The position numbers and the translations under genes are program-made. Positions 26,244-36,098 of a stretch of DNA of 64,000 nt are shown here, one piece after another. The notes beneath the pieces are model-generated. The model did no database searches. It was given only the letters and a program-made list of their open reading frames with translations, and had not been told where the DNA came from. The stretch covers positions 620,001-684,000 of the forward strand of contig JBKAGT010000006.1 in NCBI GenBank assembly GCA_046290495.1, written 5' to 3'. Position 1 is the stretch's first letter. Every line of letters begins with the position of its first letter. Origin of the DNA: PGYR01 sp046290495. Lineage in GTDB: Bacteria; Bacteroidota; Ignavibacteria; Kapaibacteriales; UBA2268.

Positions 26244-28493
26244 TTATCTATTAATAATAAATTTCTCTACACTTTTTTTATCTTTCAATTTGAATTCAAT
26301 CATATATTGACCAGAATTATAACTAGAAACATCAATATCAATTTTGCCATTCCAATTGTTTAAAATATTCAAATTCGTTGGCTCTACTTCAGTTACTACA
26401 CCTGTAGCTATATTTATTATGCTTATTTCTAACTCATTGACATCACTCATTACACCAGAATAAAACGCTACACTTATCTTATCTCTGGTCGGATTTGGGT
26501 AAGGAGGATAAGTCCAAATTGGTGGTGGAGTAGCCTCTATACTAACTGAAGTTGGTATCCTGTCTGGCTCTATTGGTCGCCATAAGTTTTGTGTACGTCT
26601 TTCAAATAATAGTATTCCATCCTCTTCAGTATATTGTGGTTGCATGAAATCAATGTCCGATTCTCCAACTATTTCATAATCGAAACCTTCACTCAAATCA
26701 ATAATTGCAAAATAAAAATCCAATGGTGTTTCTTCATCTGGAGCTGACCCAATAGTAACAAATTTGTCAGAACCAATTTGATAATTATCAGGAAAATAAA
26801 AATGAACGGCTTTCTCTTCCATAACAATTTCTGCTTCTTCCTCAAAATCACTTATTTTGTAAACACTGGATAATGTGCCAGGTACCCCTTTAGGCCAACG
26901 GCTAAAAAATATTAAGATATTTCCATCTTGGTCAGTCCTAACACTTTTTATACTAAGGCTTCTATTTTTTTCTAAATCATATTCATATTTGATTGTATAT
27001 ACTAATTCTGGATTTGTTAGATTCTCATCAGTCAAATAAAACTCAAACTCTTGGTTTGAGTTCATATCTTGTATAAGTAAAATCTTATTCTCATAGTTCA
27101 TAGTTTTATAAACTGAATCTAATTCGAATAATGTGTCCAAAACTCCATTCTCTTCTTTGTAAAATCTAAGAAACTTTTTAGTTGTTGATTGATTTCTGTA
27201 ACCTAAGGATGTATATATAGTGTGTTCTTCATTTTTTTCATAAATAGAGTAATCATAAATAGGTACATCAATTTCTGTAAATTCAAAAGTTTTACCAGCA
27301 TTTGAACTAACTGCAAGTTTAGATTCTTCTTCCTTCCTTATTATAACATTCAGTGAATCTTTAGTTATATAATTCCAATATAGTACGTCTCCATTTTTCC
27401 GTCCAAACTGTCTAGTTCCTTGCTTGAAAGTAGTTCCACCATCGTTAGTCCATTGGAAGTTACCATTTTGAAGCGATAAGAATCTCAATTCATTTTCATT
27501 CAGATATTTTTGAAATGTAAAACCATAAATGTACTCATAAGAGCTTTTGGTTTCCCAATCTGAATTATTCTTTTTAACAAATATAGTTTTACCAATTGCA
27601 GTTACAATAATATCTCTATTATCACTAATATCAATTCCTGTAGATTGAAAATTATAATTTGTTAGGTTCGAATCAATTATTGATTCAGTATTTATAACAC
27701 TCATATCAGATTTATCATAATAAACTAAATCAATACTTTCGTTAATAGGATTTGATTGTAAAGTGATAATACTATCTTTTGTCTCAAGAAAGTCATCAAA
27801 ATAAATATCTCCAATTTTATAACTTTCCCAGTATAAATCGTCTTTCAACTTATAAATATCTCCTAAACCTATAACATACAAATCACTTTCAGTAGTTTTA
27901 AAACCATAACTTACACCAAAACTAATTTTTTCAGGTAAGTCAACTCTAGACCATCTATTTACATCTTTTTTTAATAATTTATTTCTGTAGCTATTTACTA
28001 TTAGTTCATTATTTTTAACGAATATTCCATTTAGTGTATCACTAATAACAAACTCGGAATTCCAAGTATTACCACCATCCGCAGACACCATAATAGAATC
28101 TGAAATTTGACTTATGTAAATCAAACCATTATCTGAATATATATCTGTCAATGGGGAACTTGAAATTTTCTTAACTTCCCATTTGTCACCACCATCTGTC
28201 GACACCATAAATTCGCCACCAAAAGTAACACCAATTAATCCTGATTCTGTTATAACAACTTTGGATATTGTTTCATGTGTTCCAGAAAATGCTTGTTCCC
28301 AATTTTCACCACTATCTGTAGTTCTTAGAACACCACCAGCATATCCGTAGAGCAAGAAATTGTCCCCTTCAATGCACTTAGTTTTTAAGTGTGAATTAAG
28401 TACATTATAATGAGTCAGTTTATAAAATGACTGACTCATTACAACGATAGGGAATATGAATAATATAATTTTAAGCGCTAATTTCATGATCAT
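26244..28493 (-). CDS. secreted beta-propeller-like protein with type IX sorting tail
   Basis: 749 residues. Signal peptide at about 1-20. The N-terminal two-thirds has repeated Asp-box/BNR-like motifs (TTDSGENWEQAF, STDGGDKWEVK, SADGGNTWNSEF, TNDGGTTFKQG) as in sialidase and YCF48-type propellers. The last 80 residues are a type A C-terminal sorting domain: PPYPNPTRDKISVAFYSG, later SSYNSGQYMIEFKL and KSVEKFIINR. It should be exported by the type IX system, whose PorU and PorV are encoded about 26 kb away. Ligand unknown. Confidence 0.85.
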   Translation of the reverse strand: MIMKLALKIILFIFPIVVMSQSFYKLTHYNVLNSHLKTKCIEGDNFLLYGYAGGVLRTTDSGENWEQAFSGTHETISKVVITESGLIGVTFGGEFMVSTDGGDKWEVKKISSSPLTDIYSDNGLIYISQISDSIMVSADGGNTWNSEFVISDTLNGIFVKNNELIVNSYRNKLLKKDVNRWSRVDLPEKISFGVSYGFKTTESDLYVIGLGDIYKLKDDLYWESYKIGDIYFDDFLETKDSIITLQSNPINESIDLVYYDKSDMSVINTESIIDSNLTNYNFQSTGIDISDNRDIIVTAIGKTIFVKKNNSDWETKSSYEYIYGFTFQKYLNENELRFLSLQNGNFQWTNDGGTTFKQGTRQFGRKNGDVLYWNYITKDSLNVIIRKEEESKLAVSSNAGKTFEFTEIDVPIYDYSIYEKNEEHTIYTSLGYRNQSTTKKFLRFYKEENGVLDTLFELDSVYKTMNYENKILLIQDMNSNQEFEFYLTDENLTNPELVYTIKYEYDLEKNRSLSIKSVRTDQDGNILIFFSRWPKGVPGTLSSVYKISDFEEEAEIVMEEKAVHFYFPDNYQIGSDKFVTIGSAPDEETPLDFYFAIIDLSEGFDYEIVGESDIDFMQPQYTEEDGILLFERRTQNLWRPIEPDRIPTSVSIEATPPPIWTYPPYPNPTRDKISVAFYSGVMSDVNELEISIINIATGVVTEVEPTNLNILNNWNGKIDIDVSSYNSGQYMIEFKLKDKKSVEKFIINR

Positions 28494-28586
28494 TTTCAGT
28501 TTTGTTTGCGATAGATCTGATTAATTAAAAAAAAAACGATTTCTCCAAATATTTCTATATTTTTATTTTATTAAAAAATAATATAC

Positions 28587-28619
28587 AAAAAAAAAGCGAC
28601 TTAATTAAAAGCCGCTTTT
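28587..28619 (-). terminator. Rho-independent terminator of purL
   Basis: AAAAGCG/CGCTTTT extended inward by a G-U pair and CTT/AAG, followed on the minus strand by nine T. Confidence 0.8.
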
Positions 28620-28645
28620 CGTAATTTTTCTAATTGTAATTGTTA

Positions 28646-30874
28646 TTATTTATTCATAATATTTGGCAACGCGTTCTCATAAGCTTCAGTCATATTATCA
28701 ACTGACTCATTGATGCTATTGTTAATTTTGAAGTTGTCTTCCACTACTTTACCCATTTTCAGAAGACCTAAGTTGTGTTCAACAGCTATCTCTGATATGC
28801 GAGTTGCATTCTCTGGTGATGCAGAGATGATAATTCTGCTGTGTGATTCTCCGAATAGTGCGGCGTTGTCGCCTTCTATATTTACTTCACATCCAAGGCC
28901 ATCAGAAGCCATTGCTTTTTCAGCCAAGCAGATAGCAATTCCACCTTCAGAAGTATCGTGAGCTGAGTTTATTACGCCTTCATCAATTAATTTTAATATA
29001 GCTTCTATCAAACTTGCTTCTTCATCTATATCAATGTCAGGTGCATCTCCTGCAACCAAATCAAAGATTGTCTTTAAGTACTGGCTACCACCTATTTCCT
29101 TTCTGTCAGATCCAAGTAGATAAATATCATCGCCTTCATTTTTGAATTCCGAAGACATTATTTTATTCAAATCGTCAATCAAACCTAACATACCAATTGT
29201 TGGAGTTGGGTTAATTGCACTAGTCTTAGTCTCGTTGTGGAATGATACATTACCACCAGTTACTGGTGTTTCTAATCTTCTACAAGCATCGCCCATTCCT
29301 CTTATTGCCTCTGAGAACTGATAGTAAACTTCAGGGTCATAAGGATTACCAAAGTTCAAGCAGTTAGTAATTGCAACTGGCTTAGCACCAACACAAGCTA
29401 CATTTCTTGCTGATTCGCAAACTGCTGCCATACCACCTTTGTATGGGTTTAAGTAAACATAAGTACTATTACAATCTGTTTTTACTGCCAATCCTTTGCC
29501 TGGAATTTCTTTAATTCTCATTACTGCAGCATCGCCCTTTATATTCACAGTGTTAGTTCTCACTTGCGAGTCATACTGCTCGTATACCCAACGCTTAGAA
29601 GCGATAGTAGGGTCAGTTAATAGCTTATAGAATACTTCAGTTTGGCTCAAATCTGTTTTCAAGCTTTCTAAGTCATAGTTTAAAGTCTTTTCCATGTATG
29701 CGGGCTTTTTCGCTTCACGCGTATACACTGGCGCACCACCACCTAGCACAAGTGAGTGAGCATCTAATTGAGCTACTTTCTTACCTTGATAATTCAAATT
29801 AATTTCATTTCTATCTGTTACCACAGCAACTTCTTTCATTGCTATGTCCCATTTTTCTGCTATTGCTAATGCTTCTTTTTCTCTTCCTTTCTCAATTACA
29901 GCAAGCATTCTTTCTTGCGATTCGGATAGCATTATCTCATAAGCAGACATATCTTTTTCTCTTAGCGGAATATCGTCTAATTCCACATCCATACCCAAAC
30001 CATTTGTAGCACTCATTTCAGAAGTTGAACAAGAGATACCAGCTGCACCCATATCTTGAACGCTGACTATTAGCCCTTTGTCAATCATTTCTAATGTAGC
30101 TTCTAATAATTTTTTCTCTTCAAAAGGGTCACCAACTTGAACAGTCGGTCTCATATCTTCAGTGTGCTCATCGAATTCACGAGAAGCAAGTAATGATGCT
30201 CCGTGAATACCATCTCGCCCAGTGCTGCTACCAAATATAAATACCGGATTGCCAACACCTTGTGCTGCGGCTGAAGCTGTTTTCCCAACTTCTACAATTC
30301 CGACCGCCATAGCATTGACAAGTGGATTACCTTTGTAGCTATCGTCGAAATATATCTCACCACCTACAGTCGGAACGCCAAAGCAGTTTCCATAGTGACT
30401 AATACCTTTAACAACTCCGCGGAGTAAATATTTTGTTCTTTCATCATCAAGCTTACCAAATCTAAGTGAGTTTAGTGCAGCTATTGGTCTTGCACCCATA
30501 GAAAATATATCTCTTAGAATACCGCCAACGCCTGTCGCTGCTCCTTGGAATGGTTCAATTGCTGATGGGTGGTTGTGACTCTCAATTTTGAATGCAATAC
30601 CATATCCATCGCCAATATCGATTAGTCCAGCGTTTTCTTCGCCAGCTTCAACTAATAAATTTTTACCTGAACGAGGTAATGTTTTTAGTTGTAGAATTGA
30701 ATTTTTGTACGAACAGTGCTCACTCCACATTACAGAATATACTCCTAGTTCAGTATAAGTAGGGATTCTCCCCAATACCTCGACTATCTTGTTATACTCT
30801 GCTTCTGTTAATCCTAGCTCTTTGGCTACATCGACATTTACGTCTATTTCTGAATATAATTCTTGATTGCTCAT
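28646..30874 (-). CDS. purL: phosphoribosylformylglycinamidine synthase subunit PurL (short form)
   Basis: 742 residues: the small PurL that works with separate PurS and PurQ subunits. Motifs include the N-terminal EVLGRIPTYTELGVYSVMWS then EHCSYKNS, the ATP-site FKIESHNHPSAIEPFQGAATG, and VQDMGAAGISCSTSEMSA. It makes FGAM from FGAR with ATP and glutamine in purine synthesis. PurS and PurQ are not in the window. Confidence 0.96.
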   Translation of the reverse strand: MSNQELYSEIDVNVDVAKELGLTEAEYNKIVEVLGRIPTYTELGVYSVMWSEHCSYKNSILQLKTLPRSGKNLLVEAGEENAGLIDIGDGYGIAFKIESHNHPSAIEPFQGAATGVGGILRDIFSMGARPIAALNSLRFGKLDDERTKYLLRGVVKGISHYGNCFGVPTVGGEIYFDDSYKGNPLVNAMAVGIVEVGKTASAAAQGVGNPVFIFGSSTGRDGIHGASLLASREFDEHTEDMRPTVQVGDPFEEKKLLEATLEMIDKGLIVSVQDMGAAGISCSTSEMSATNGLGMDVELDDIPLREKDMSAYEIMLSESQERMLAVIEKGREKEALAIAEKWDIAMKEVAVVTDRNEINLNYQGKKVAQLDAHSLVLGGGAPVYTREAKKPAYMEKTLNYDLESLKTDLSQTEVFYKLLTDPTIASKRWVYEQYDSQVRTNTVNIKGDAAVMRIKEIPGKGLAVKTDCNSTYVYLNPYKGGMAAVCESARNVACVGAKPVAITNCLNFGNPYDPEVYYQFSEAIRGMGDACRRLETPVTGGNVSFHNETKTSAINPTPTIGMLGLIDDLNKIMSSEFKNEGDDIYLLGSDRKEIGGSQYLKTIFDLVAGDAPDIDIDEEASLIEAILKLIDEGVINSAHDTSEGGIAICLAEKAMASDGLGCEVNIEGDNAALFGESHSRIIISASPENATRISEIAVEHNLGLLKMGKVVEDNFKINNSINESVDNMTEAYENALPNIMNK

Positions 30875-30963
30875 GAAATGCTTTTATATTTGGGTTAAAG
30901 ATATTTCTCAAATTTACAATATTTATATATTTTTTACTACTTCGGTAGAGAAAAGGTAATATT

Positions 30964-31434
30964 ATGATGCAACTAAATCCTGATGTAAAGTCCGTTTGGA
31001 TAATTTATTATATTCGTAGAACATTATTTTTGATAGTAATTAGCTTTGTGTTAGACTATTTCGTTTTATCAGAGATGGACAAATGGCCTCTCTTTTTTGG
31101 ATTCCTTCCTTTGTTGATTTTTGTCTTTGGACTAATTTTCACTTTAGTCTTCCCAAGATTGAAATATAATAATTGGTTTTTTGAGTTAAAAGATGATGAA
31201 CTTCTTTTGAAAAGGGGAGTGGTAACTAAAATATCATCTACAGCACCTTACTGTAGAATACAACATATTGATATAGCCCAAAACATTATTGAAAGAATAT
31301 TTGGACTGTCTAGCTTAGTTGTCTATACAGCTGGAACAAAAGGAGCAGATCTGGTAATCCCAGGACTGCCACATTACTACGCACAAGAACTACAAAGTAA
31401 ACTGAAAGAATACACAATTGAGGATGCCGTATGA
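30964..31434 (+). CDS. bacterial PH-domain membrane protein (YdbS-like)
   Basis: 156 residues. Two membrane helices (about 16-34 and 40-58) followed by one bacterial PH domain (WFFELKDDELLLKRGVVTKISSTAPY, then CRIQHIDIAQNIIERIFGLSSLVVYTAG). YdbS/YdbT pairs affect resistance to antimicrobial products in Bacillus; the mechanism is not settled. It overlaps the next gene by 4 bp. Confidence 0.85.
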   Translation: MMQLNPDVKSVWIIYYIRRTLFLIVISFVLDYFVLSEMDKWPLFFGFLPLLIFVFGLIFTLVFPRLKYNNWFFELKDDELLLKRGVVTKISSTAPYCRIQHIDIAQNIIERIFGLSSLVVYTAGTKGADLVIPGLPHYYAQELQSKLKEYTIEDAV

Positions 31435-32954
31435 TAAACCATGAAAATGGTATATGGGAAAAACGGTTACATCCACTCACATTAGTTTACAGGCTAATAA
31501 CAACATTACCAAATTTTGCTTTCCCAATTATATTTGTAATGTATGGTGGTAATACAGAAGATTGGATATATATTCTTATATCAATTTTTATTGGTTTCTT
31601 TATTCTACCTGGTCTAATTCTTAACTACTACTATTTCGACTACAGTATAACTGGGGAAGAAGTAATTATCAGGTCAGGTATATTCAGTAAAAAGGAAAGA
31701 CACATAAAAATAGAGCGAATTCAGAATATTTCAGTTACTCAAAATTTTGTACATAAAATTCTAAATATCGCCAAGGTCCAATTAGAGACAGCTGGTGATG
31801 CGACTACCGAAGGTGTTTTAGATAGTGTATCAAAAGCAGACGCTCACCATATAAAAGAAGTGGTAAGAACATATCAAAATGAAAAAGAAGCTGAAAAATC
31901 GGGTGAAAACACAGATCCGACATCTGATGAGGGAACTGAAATAACTGAAGATGAAAATGTAATTTTCTCTATGAGTTTGATGGATACCATAAGATATGGA
32001 GCTCTTAGATTCCGACCTATAGTATTAGCAGCCTCTGCTTGGCTATTTTCTATGGCCTCTCAATTTAGTCCAAACTGGACTGATCAACTTGAACAAATAC
32101 TTGAATCAGGCTACAAAGAATATGTAAAGCAGATGGATATATTCATGCTTGTTTTGTACGCTGTACTTGGGGTGTTTTCAATTCTATTTATATCATGGTT
32201 GATAGATATACTATTAACAGTTAATACGTATCATCGATTCAAATTAGTTAGTGAAAAGGGCAAGCTTTTAACATCACAAGGTTTATTCTCAACAAAGATT
32301 AGTGCTATACCATTAAAAAAATTACAAATGATGGTTATCAAATCGAATCCTATTACTAGAAAGCTTAATTTTTACAGATTGGATATGCAGACAGCTGGGT
32401 TCGGTGGTGGAGATGGGACAAAAGCAAAGTCTGAAACAGCAATCCCTTTTGCAAAAATAACCCAGATTAAGGATATCATATTTAAAATTAGAGGTGTAGA
32501 ACTACCATTTGAATTCAACAAAGTTAGCCCAAAGACAATACGAAGAGCAGCGATTAGATATCTTATTTACTCTATACCATTCGCAGTTGGACTGTACTTT
32601 GCATTTGATTCATTTTGGATATTGTTAGTTTTAGTTCCAATTATTGGGTTTGCTGCATTTATTAGATATCAATACAGAGGTTATAATGTAATTGGAGATC
32701 AGATATTTGTGAAACAAGGATTCTGGTTTCAGAAAATATCTGTTATACCTATTGAGAAAATTCAGACATTACATAAGCGATCAACCTACTTCCAGAGAAG
32801 ACTTGATTTGGCGACAGTAGAAATAGACACAGCAGCAACAGTATATGGTAATGATGCCTCAATCATTGATATTGATGAAGATAAAGCAACTGAAATATTC
32901 GAAGAGTTAAATAGGTTATTTGTCGAAAATAAGGATAAGCTAAAAGCAAAATAA
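31431..32954 (+). CDS. multi-PH-domain membrane protein (YdbT-like)
   Basis: 507 residues with three PH-like repeats alternating with membrane helices: the repeat cores are EEVIIRSGIFSKKERHIKIE, KGKLLTSQGLFSTKISAIPL and DQIFVKQGFWFQKISVIPI. An acidic linker sits at about 155-180. It forms a pair with the YdbS-like gene upstream and is co-translated with it. Confidence 0.87.
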   Translation: MINHENGIWEKRLHPLTLVYRLITTLPNFAFPIIFVMYGGNTEDWIYILISIFIGFFILPGLILNYYYFDYSITGEEVIIRSGIFSKKERHIKIERIQNISVTQNFVHKILNIAKVQLETAGDATTEGVLDSVSKADAHHIKEVVRTYQNEKEAEKSGENTDPTSDEGTEITEDENVIFSMSLMDTIRYGALRFRPIVLAASAWLFSMASQFSPNWTDQLEQILESGYKEYVKQMDIFMLVLYAVLGVFSILFISWLIDILLTVNTYHRFKLVSEKGKLLTSQGLFSTKISAIPLKKLQMMVIKSNPITRKLNFYRLDMQTAGFGGGDGTKAKSETAIPFAKITQIKDIIFKIRGVELPFEFNKVSPKTIRRAAIRYLIYSIPFAVGLYFAFDSFWILLVLVPIIGFAAFIRYQYRGYNVIGDQIFVKQGFWFQKISVIPIEKIQTLHKRSTYFQRRLDLATVEIDTAATVYGNDASIIDIDEDKATEIFEELNRLFVENKDKLKAK

Positions 32955-33055
32955 GTGTCTATGTAAACACATAAGATATACAAAATTCATTTAGAAATAA
33001 GTTCTTGGTTTAGATTTTATAGTTTACATTCCTATTCATAATAACTAGAAACAAT

Positions 33056-33535
33056 ATGGAATATTTAACATTTGCTAGGGTGATACATGTTTTATCGGTA
33101 GTAGTTTGGATTGGTGGAGTGTCGATGGTTACTACTGTACTAATCCCTTATATCAGTAAATTAAAGAATAGTGAAGATAAATTAGCTTTGTTTGAAAAGA
33201 TAGAGAATAAATTCTCGACCCAAGCTAAAGTAACTACACTACTAACAGGTTTGTCTGGTTTCTATATGCTTCATATTACCGATGGGTGGAGCAAGTTAAT
33301 ATCATTCAATTTCTGGTGAATACAACTAATGTTGATGGTTTGGCTTATATTCACTATCATTCTATTTGTAATGGAGCCTTACGTATTACCTAGGTTGATT
33401 GATAAATATTTCAAATCGCACCCGGACAAAGTTTTTAAAATTATGCAAAGAGTTCATTGGATATTACTTGTTATAAGTCTTATAGCTATAGTTGGAGGAG
33501 TCGCTGGCGGACACGGTTGGTACTTTTGGAATTGA
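33056..33535 (+). pseudogene. CopD/DUF2269-like membrane protein interrupted by in-frame TGA
   Basis: One reading frame runs from ATG 33056 to the TGA-less end at 33535 except for TGA at 33317-33319. The first part (87 residues) has two membrane helices, then LISFNFW-stop-IQLMLMVWLIFT continues with two more helices to GGHGWYFWN. Family members I know have Trp at the stop position (FWWMH-MV-VWL), so TGG to TGA explains it. The second half has an in-frame ATG at 33329 with no ribosome site. Four helices in total; the family function is unclear. Confidence 0.75.
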
Positions 33536-34090
33536 TTAAAATCTAAACCCATCTTTTTTCCAATCTGCAATTGACATGGCATTTTTATCTCTTTCACTCG
33601 TTATTGGTGAGTTCGTATCCCACTCAATACCAATTTCAGGGTCATCGAACCTAATATTTGACTCACCTTTAGGACTCCAGTAGTTTGTAACCTTGTACTG
33701 AACTTCAGTGTTGTCTTCTAAAGCAAGGAACCCATTCGCAAATCCAGGAGGAACCCAAAGTATGCTTTTATTTACGGCTGATAAAACAAAACTTTCCCAT
33801 TTGCCAAATGATTCTGAGTCAATTCTTATGTCAACCTCAACTACTTGAGCCGAACCACTAACTACTCTCAATAATTTACCTTGAGGAGGGGAGTGTTGGA
33901 AGTGCATTCCACGAATTACATTCTTTTTTGAAAGCGAATGGTTATCTTGTACAAACTCTGCATTAATTCCGTGCTTTGCTAAATCATCAGCTCTCCAACT
34001 TTCATAGAACCAGCCTCTGTTGTCACCAAATACTTTTGGTCGAAATAACTTCAAACCGTCTAATTTTTCATCAATTAATTCCAGTGCCAT
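33536..34090 (-). CDS. rfbC: dTDP-4-dehydrorhamnose 3,5-epimerase
   Basis: 184 residues, normal for RmlC. Cupin core with the catalytic-His motif NVIRGMHFQHSPPQGKLLRV, substrate-site residues DIRIDSESFGKWESF and PPGFANGFLAL. It epimerises dTDP-4-dehydro-6-deoxyglucose for rhamnose synthesis in surface polysaccharide. rfbA, rfbB and rfbD are not in the window. The upstream gene ends 7 bp before it. Confidence 0.95.
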   Translation of the reverse strand: MALELIDEKLDGLKLFRPKVFGDNRGWFYESWRADDLAKHGINAEFVQDNHSLSKKNVIRGMHFQHSPPQGKLLRVVSGSAQVVEVDIRIDSESFGKWESFVLSAVNKSILWVPPGFANGFLALEDNTEVQYKVTNYWSPKGESNIRFDDPEIGIEWDTNSPITSERDKNAMSIADWKKDGFRF

Positions 34091-34096
34091 AAAATT

Positions 34097-35062
34097 CTAT
34101 TTTTTACTTTGCCTAACAAATGCTTTCAATAACTTTTCAACTTCCCTATTTGTACCAATGTCAGCTAATGATTCACCAGAATATGGATTTCCTGAGCTTA
34201 ATGGTGGATCATCTGTCTCATTTCTTGTGTACATAAGTGTAATAGCATAAACTATCAGTAATGTAAACTCTAAGCCGAGAGCGAAAAGAACTAAGGAAGG
34301 CTCATTTGATGGAATAAACTTTAGGCCACGTAAACCAATAATAATTATCAAACTTGCAGCACCTATATACACTGAACCAATGATATTATTGGAATATCTT
34401 TCAGTAAAGTAAAATCTTAGATAGACTTTTATTCCACTATTTAAACCTACAATCTTTTGAAATATATTCGAATTTTGCCAAATAATTGCCTTGTGTAAAG
34501 TCCTCAAGTCTTCGAGACCCATATTCCAATCTCTTTCAAAATCATGCAAATCTCTTAAATCTGCATTGAGTAATTGATTTCTTAATATATTTCTTTCTTG
34601 TTCACTATGAAAACCATACAATTTGAGGCAAATCTCATCTAAAAGTCCAGCGGTTTCTCGTTCTATTTTTTGTCTTATGTATCCTAAACTCTGCGGTAGA
34701 AGGGCAGATAAGAAGAACGCCAAAAATGAGCCAAATATAAGACTAGGAATAGAAAGAGATAACAATGGATTGAACCAGTATCTAGCTTCTTGGGGTGTAC
34801 CTCTGTAAACATCAACCGCCCACGAGGTATAAAAATTGGTTGTCTTTTTTGCTGAGCCAGTGTCTAGTAAATAATGAACATCACTGCCGTCATAAGTAAC
34901 TACTCCAAGTAGATACCCTTCGAACATCATTTCTGCCGCAGGAACCATTAGGAAATAGAATAATAACGAAAATGAAAATATTAATAATACGAACACACCA
35001 ACTTGCAAGCTGTTATGCTCATTCAGATCAAAGAAATTCTGCTCTGTATTATTCATATTCAT
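34097..35062 (-). CDS. hypothetical polytopic membrane protein
   Basis: 321 residues. Membrane segments at about 22-42, 104-124, 225-242 and 250-272. Between the second and third is a charged helical segment (RQKIERETAGLLDEICLKLYG). The C-terminus is cytoplasmic-looking and polar (NPYSGESLADIGTNREVEKL). No domain recognised. It is 7 bp upstream of rfbC and likely in the same transcript. Confidence 0.6.
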   Translation of the reverse strand: MNMNNTEQNFFDLNEHNSLQVGVFVLLIFSFSLLFYFLMVPAAEMMFEGYLLGVVTYDGSDVHYLLDTGSAKKTTNFYTSWAVDVYRGTPQEARYWFNPLLSLSIPSLIFGSFLAFFLSALLPQSLGYIRQKIERETAGLLDEICLKLYGFHSEQERNILRNQLLNADLRDLHDFERDWNMGLEDLRTLHKAIIWQNSNIFQKIVGLNSGIKVYLRFYFTERYSNNIIGSVYIGAASLIIIIGLRGLKFIPSNEPSLVLFALGLEFTLLIVYAITLMYTRNETDDPPLSSGNPYSGESLADIGTNREVEKLLKAFVRQSKK

Positions 35063-35137
35063 TCAAATCCTAATTGTTATTTATCAATTTATGTAATTGC
35101 AAATACCATTCCAAAATATAATTATATTAAAATTATT

Positions 35138-35145
35138 TACTTTTG
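35138..35145 (+). promoter_or_regulatory. -7 element of the GT9 gene
   Basis: TACTTTTG matches TAnnTTTG. Transcription would start at about 35150, so the mRNA for the glycosyltransferase would be leaderless or nearly so, with ATG at 35148 or 35154. Confidence 0.35.
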
Positions 35146-35153
35146 TGATGATT

Positions 35154-36098
35154 ATGAATGACATTCCGAAGAAAATATTAGTAATTAGGTTAGGAAGAAT
35201 TGGTGATATGGTTCTTTCTAGGCCGCTAATAGCTCAGATTAGAAATCGCTTTAAAGAAGCAGAAATCGATGTTCTAGCTAGCCAAGATAACCATAAGATA
35301 GTGAGAAAAGATGATTTTGTAAATGAAGTTATAGTTTGGGATAAGAACCCTTTAAAAGCTATTCCTACAATACTCAAACTAAGAAGTAAAAATTATGACA
35401 TATTAATTGAGCCTAAGGACCATTTTAGTCAAGAATCACAAATAATAGCAAGTGTAGTAAATGCTAAGAAAAGTATCGGCTTCCAAAGGGATGAGAATTC
35501 AGTTTTCGATATTGGAATTAGTAAGTACAACAATGACTACTCACATTTTCAAGATAGAATATTGTCAACTGCAAAAGCTCTTGACATAGCTCCAGACTTT
35601 GAAAATAATCAAGCTCTCTTCTACGAAAAAGAACTAAATATAGATAGATTAGATTACTATCTCTTTAACATAGCAGCTAGTAGTGAATCCAAAAGTATAG
35701 GGGTCGAGTTAGCCAAGAAGATTTTAAAAGAGTTGAAAAATAATAATGCAAAAGTTAAAATTATCACAGCACCAAATAATATTCAGATTGCTCAAGAATT
35801 GTCTGATAATAGTGGTTATGATATATTGACAACGAAATCAATTGTAGCAACTTTTGAATATATTGATAAATGCAAAGGGCTTATAACAGCTGATACATCA
35901 TTGGTTCACATTGCGGGAACATTTAATACACCAGTACTAGTATATAGCAAATCAATAGAACGAGAGTTGATAAAATTTGCTCCAAAGTCTAAAGTCAATA
36001 TTGTCGTAAAATCAGATAGTAATGATTTTATTAATCTGTCAGACGATAAAATATCAAGTTCTATAAGTGATTTCCTTACACGAACGATGGATCAATAG
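35154..36098 (+). CDS. glycosyltransferase family 9 (heptosyltransferase-like)
   Basis: About 314 residues from ATG 35154 (MNDIPKKILVIRLGRIGDMV). The frame is open further upstream to a TTG at 35097, but those residues are atypical and the -7 element lies within them. GT9 motifs: N-terminal ILVIRLGRIGDMVLSRPLI and the C-terminal nucleotide-sugar site LITADTSLVHIAGTFNTPVL. It transfers heptose or a similar sugar to lipopolysaccharide core. The 3' end overlaps convergent murG by 23 bp. Confidence 0.88.
   Translation: MNDIPKKILVIRLGRIGDMVLSRPLIAQIRNRFKEAEIDVLASQDNHKIVRKDDFVNEVIVWDKNPLKAIPTILKLRSKNYDILIEPKDHFSQESQIIASVVNAKKSIGFQRDENSVFDIGISKYNNDYSHFQDRILSTAKALDIAPDFENNQALFYEKELNIDRLDYYLFNIAASSESKSIGVELAKKILKELKNNNAKVKIITAPNNIQIAQELSDNSGYDILTTKSIVATFEYIDKCKGLITADTSLVHIAGTFNTPVLVYSKSIERELIKFAPKSKVNIVVKSDSNDFINLSDDKISSSISDFLTRTMDQ

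Noticed and set aside
33317..33319. TGA read as tryptophan or selenocysteine
   Set aside because: Several intact genes in the window end in TGA (for example the WYL gene at 6970-6972), and no selenocysteine insertion hairpin is evident right after the codon.
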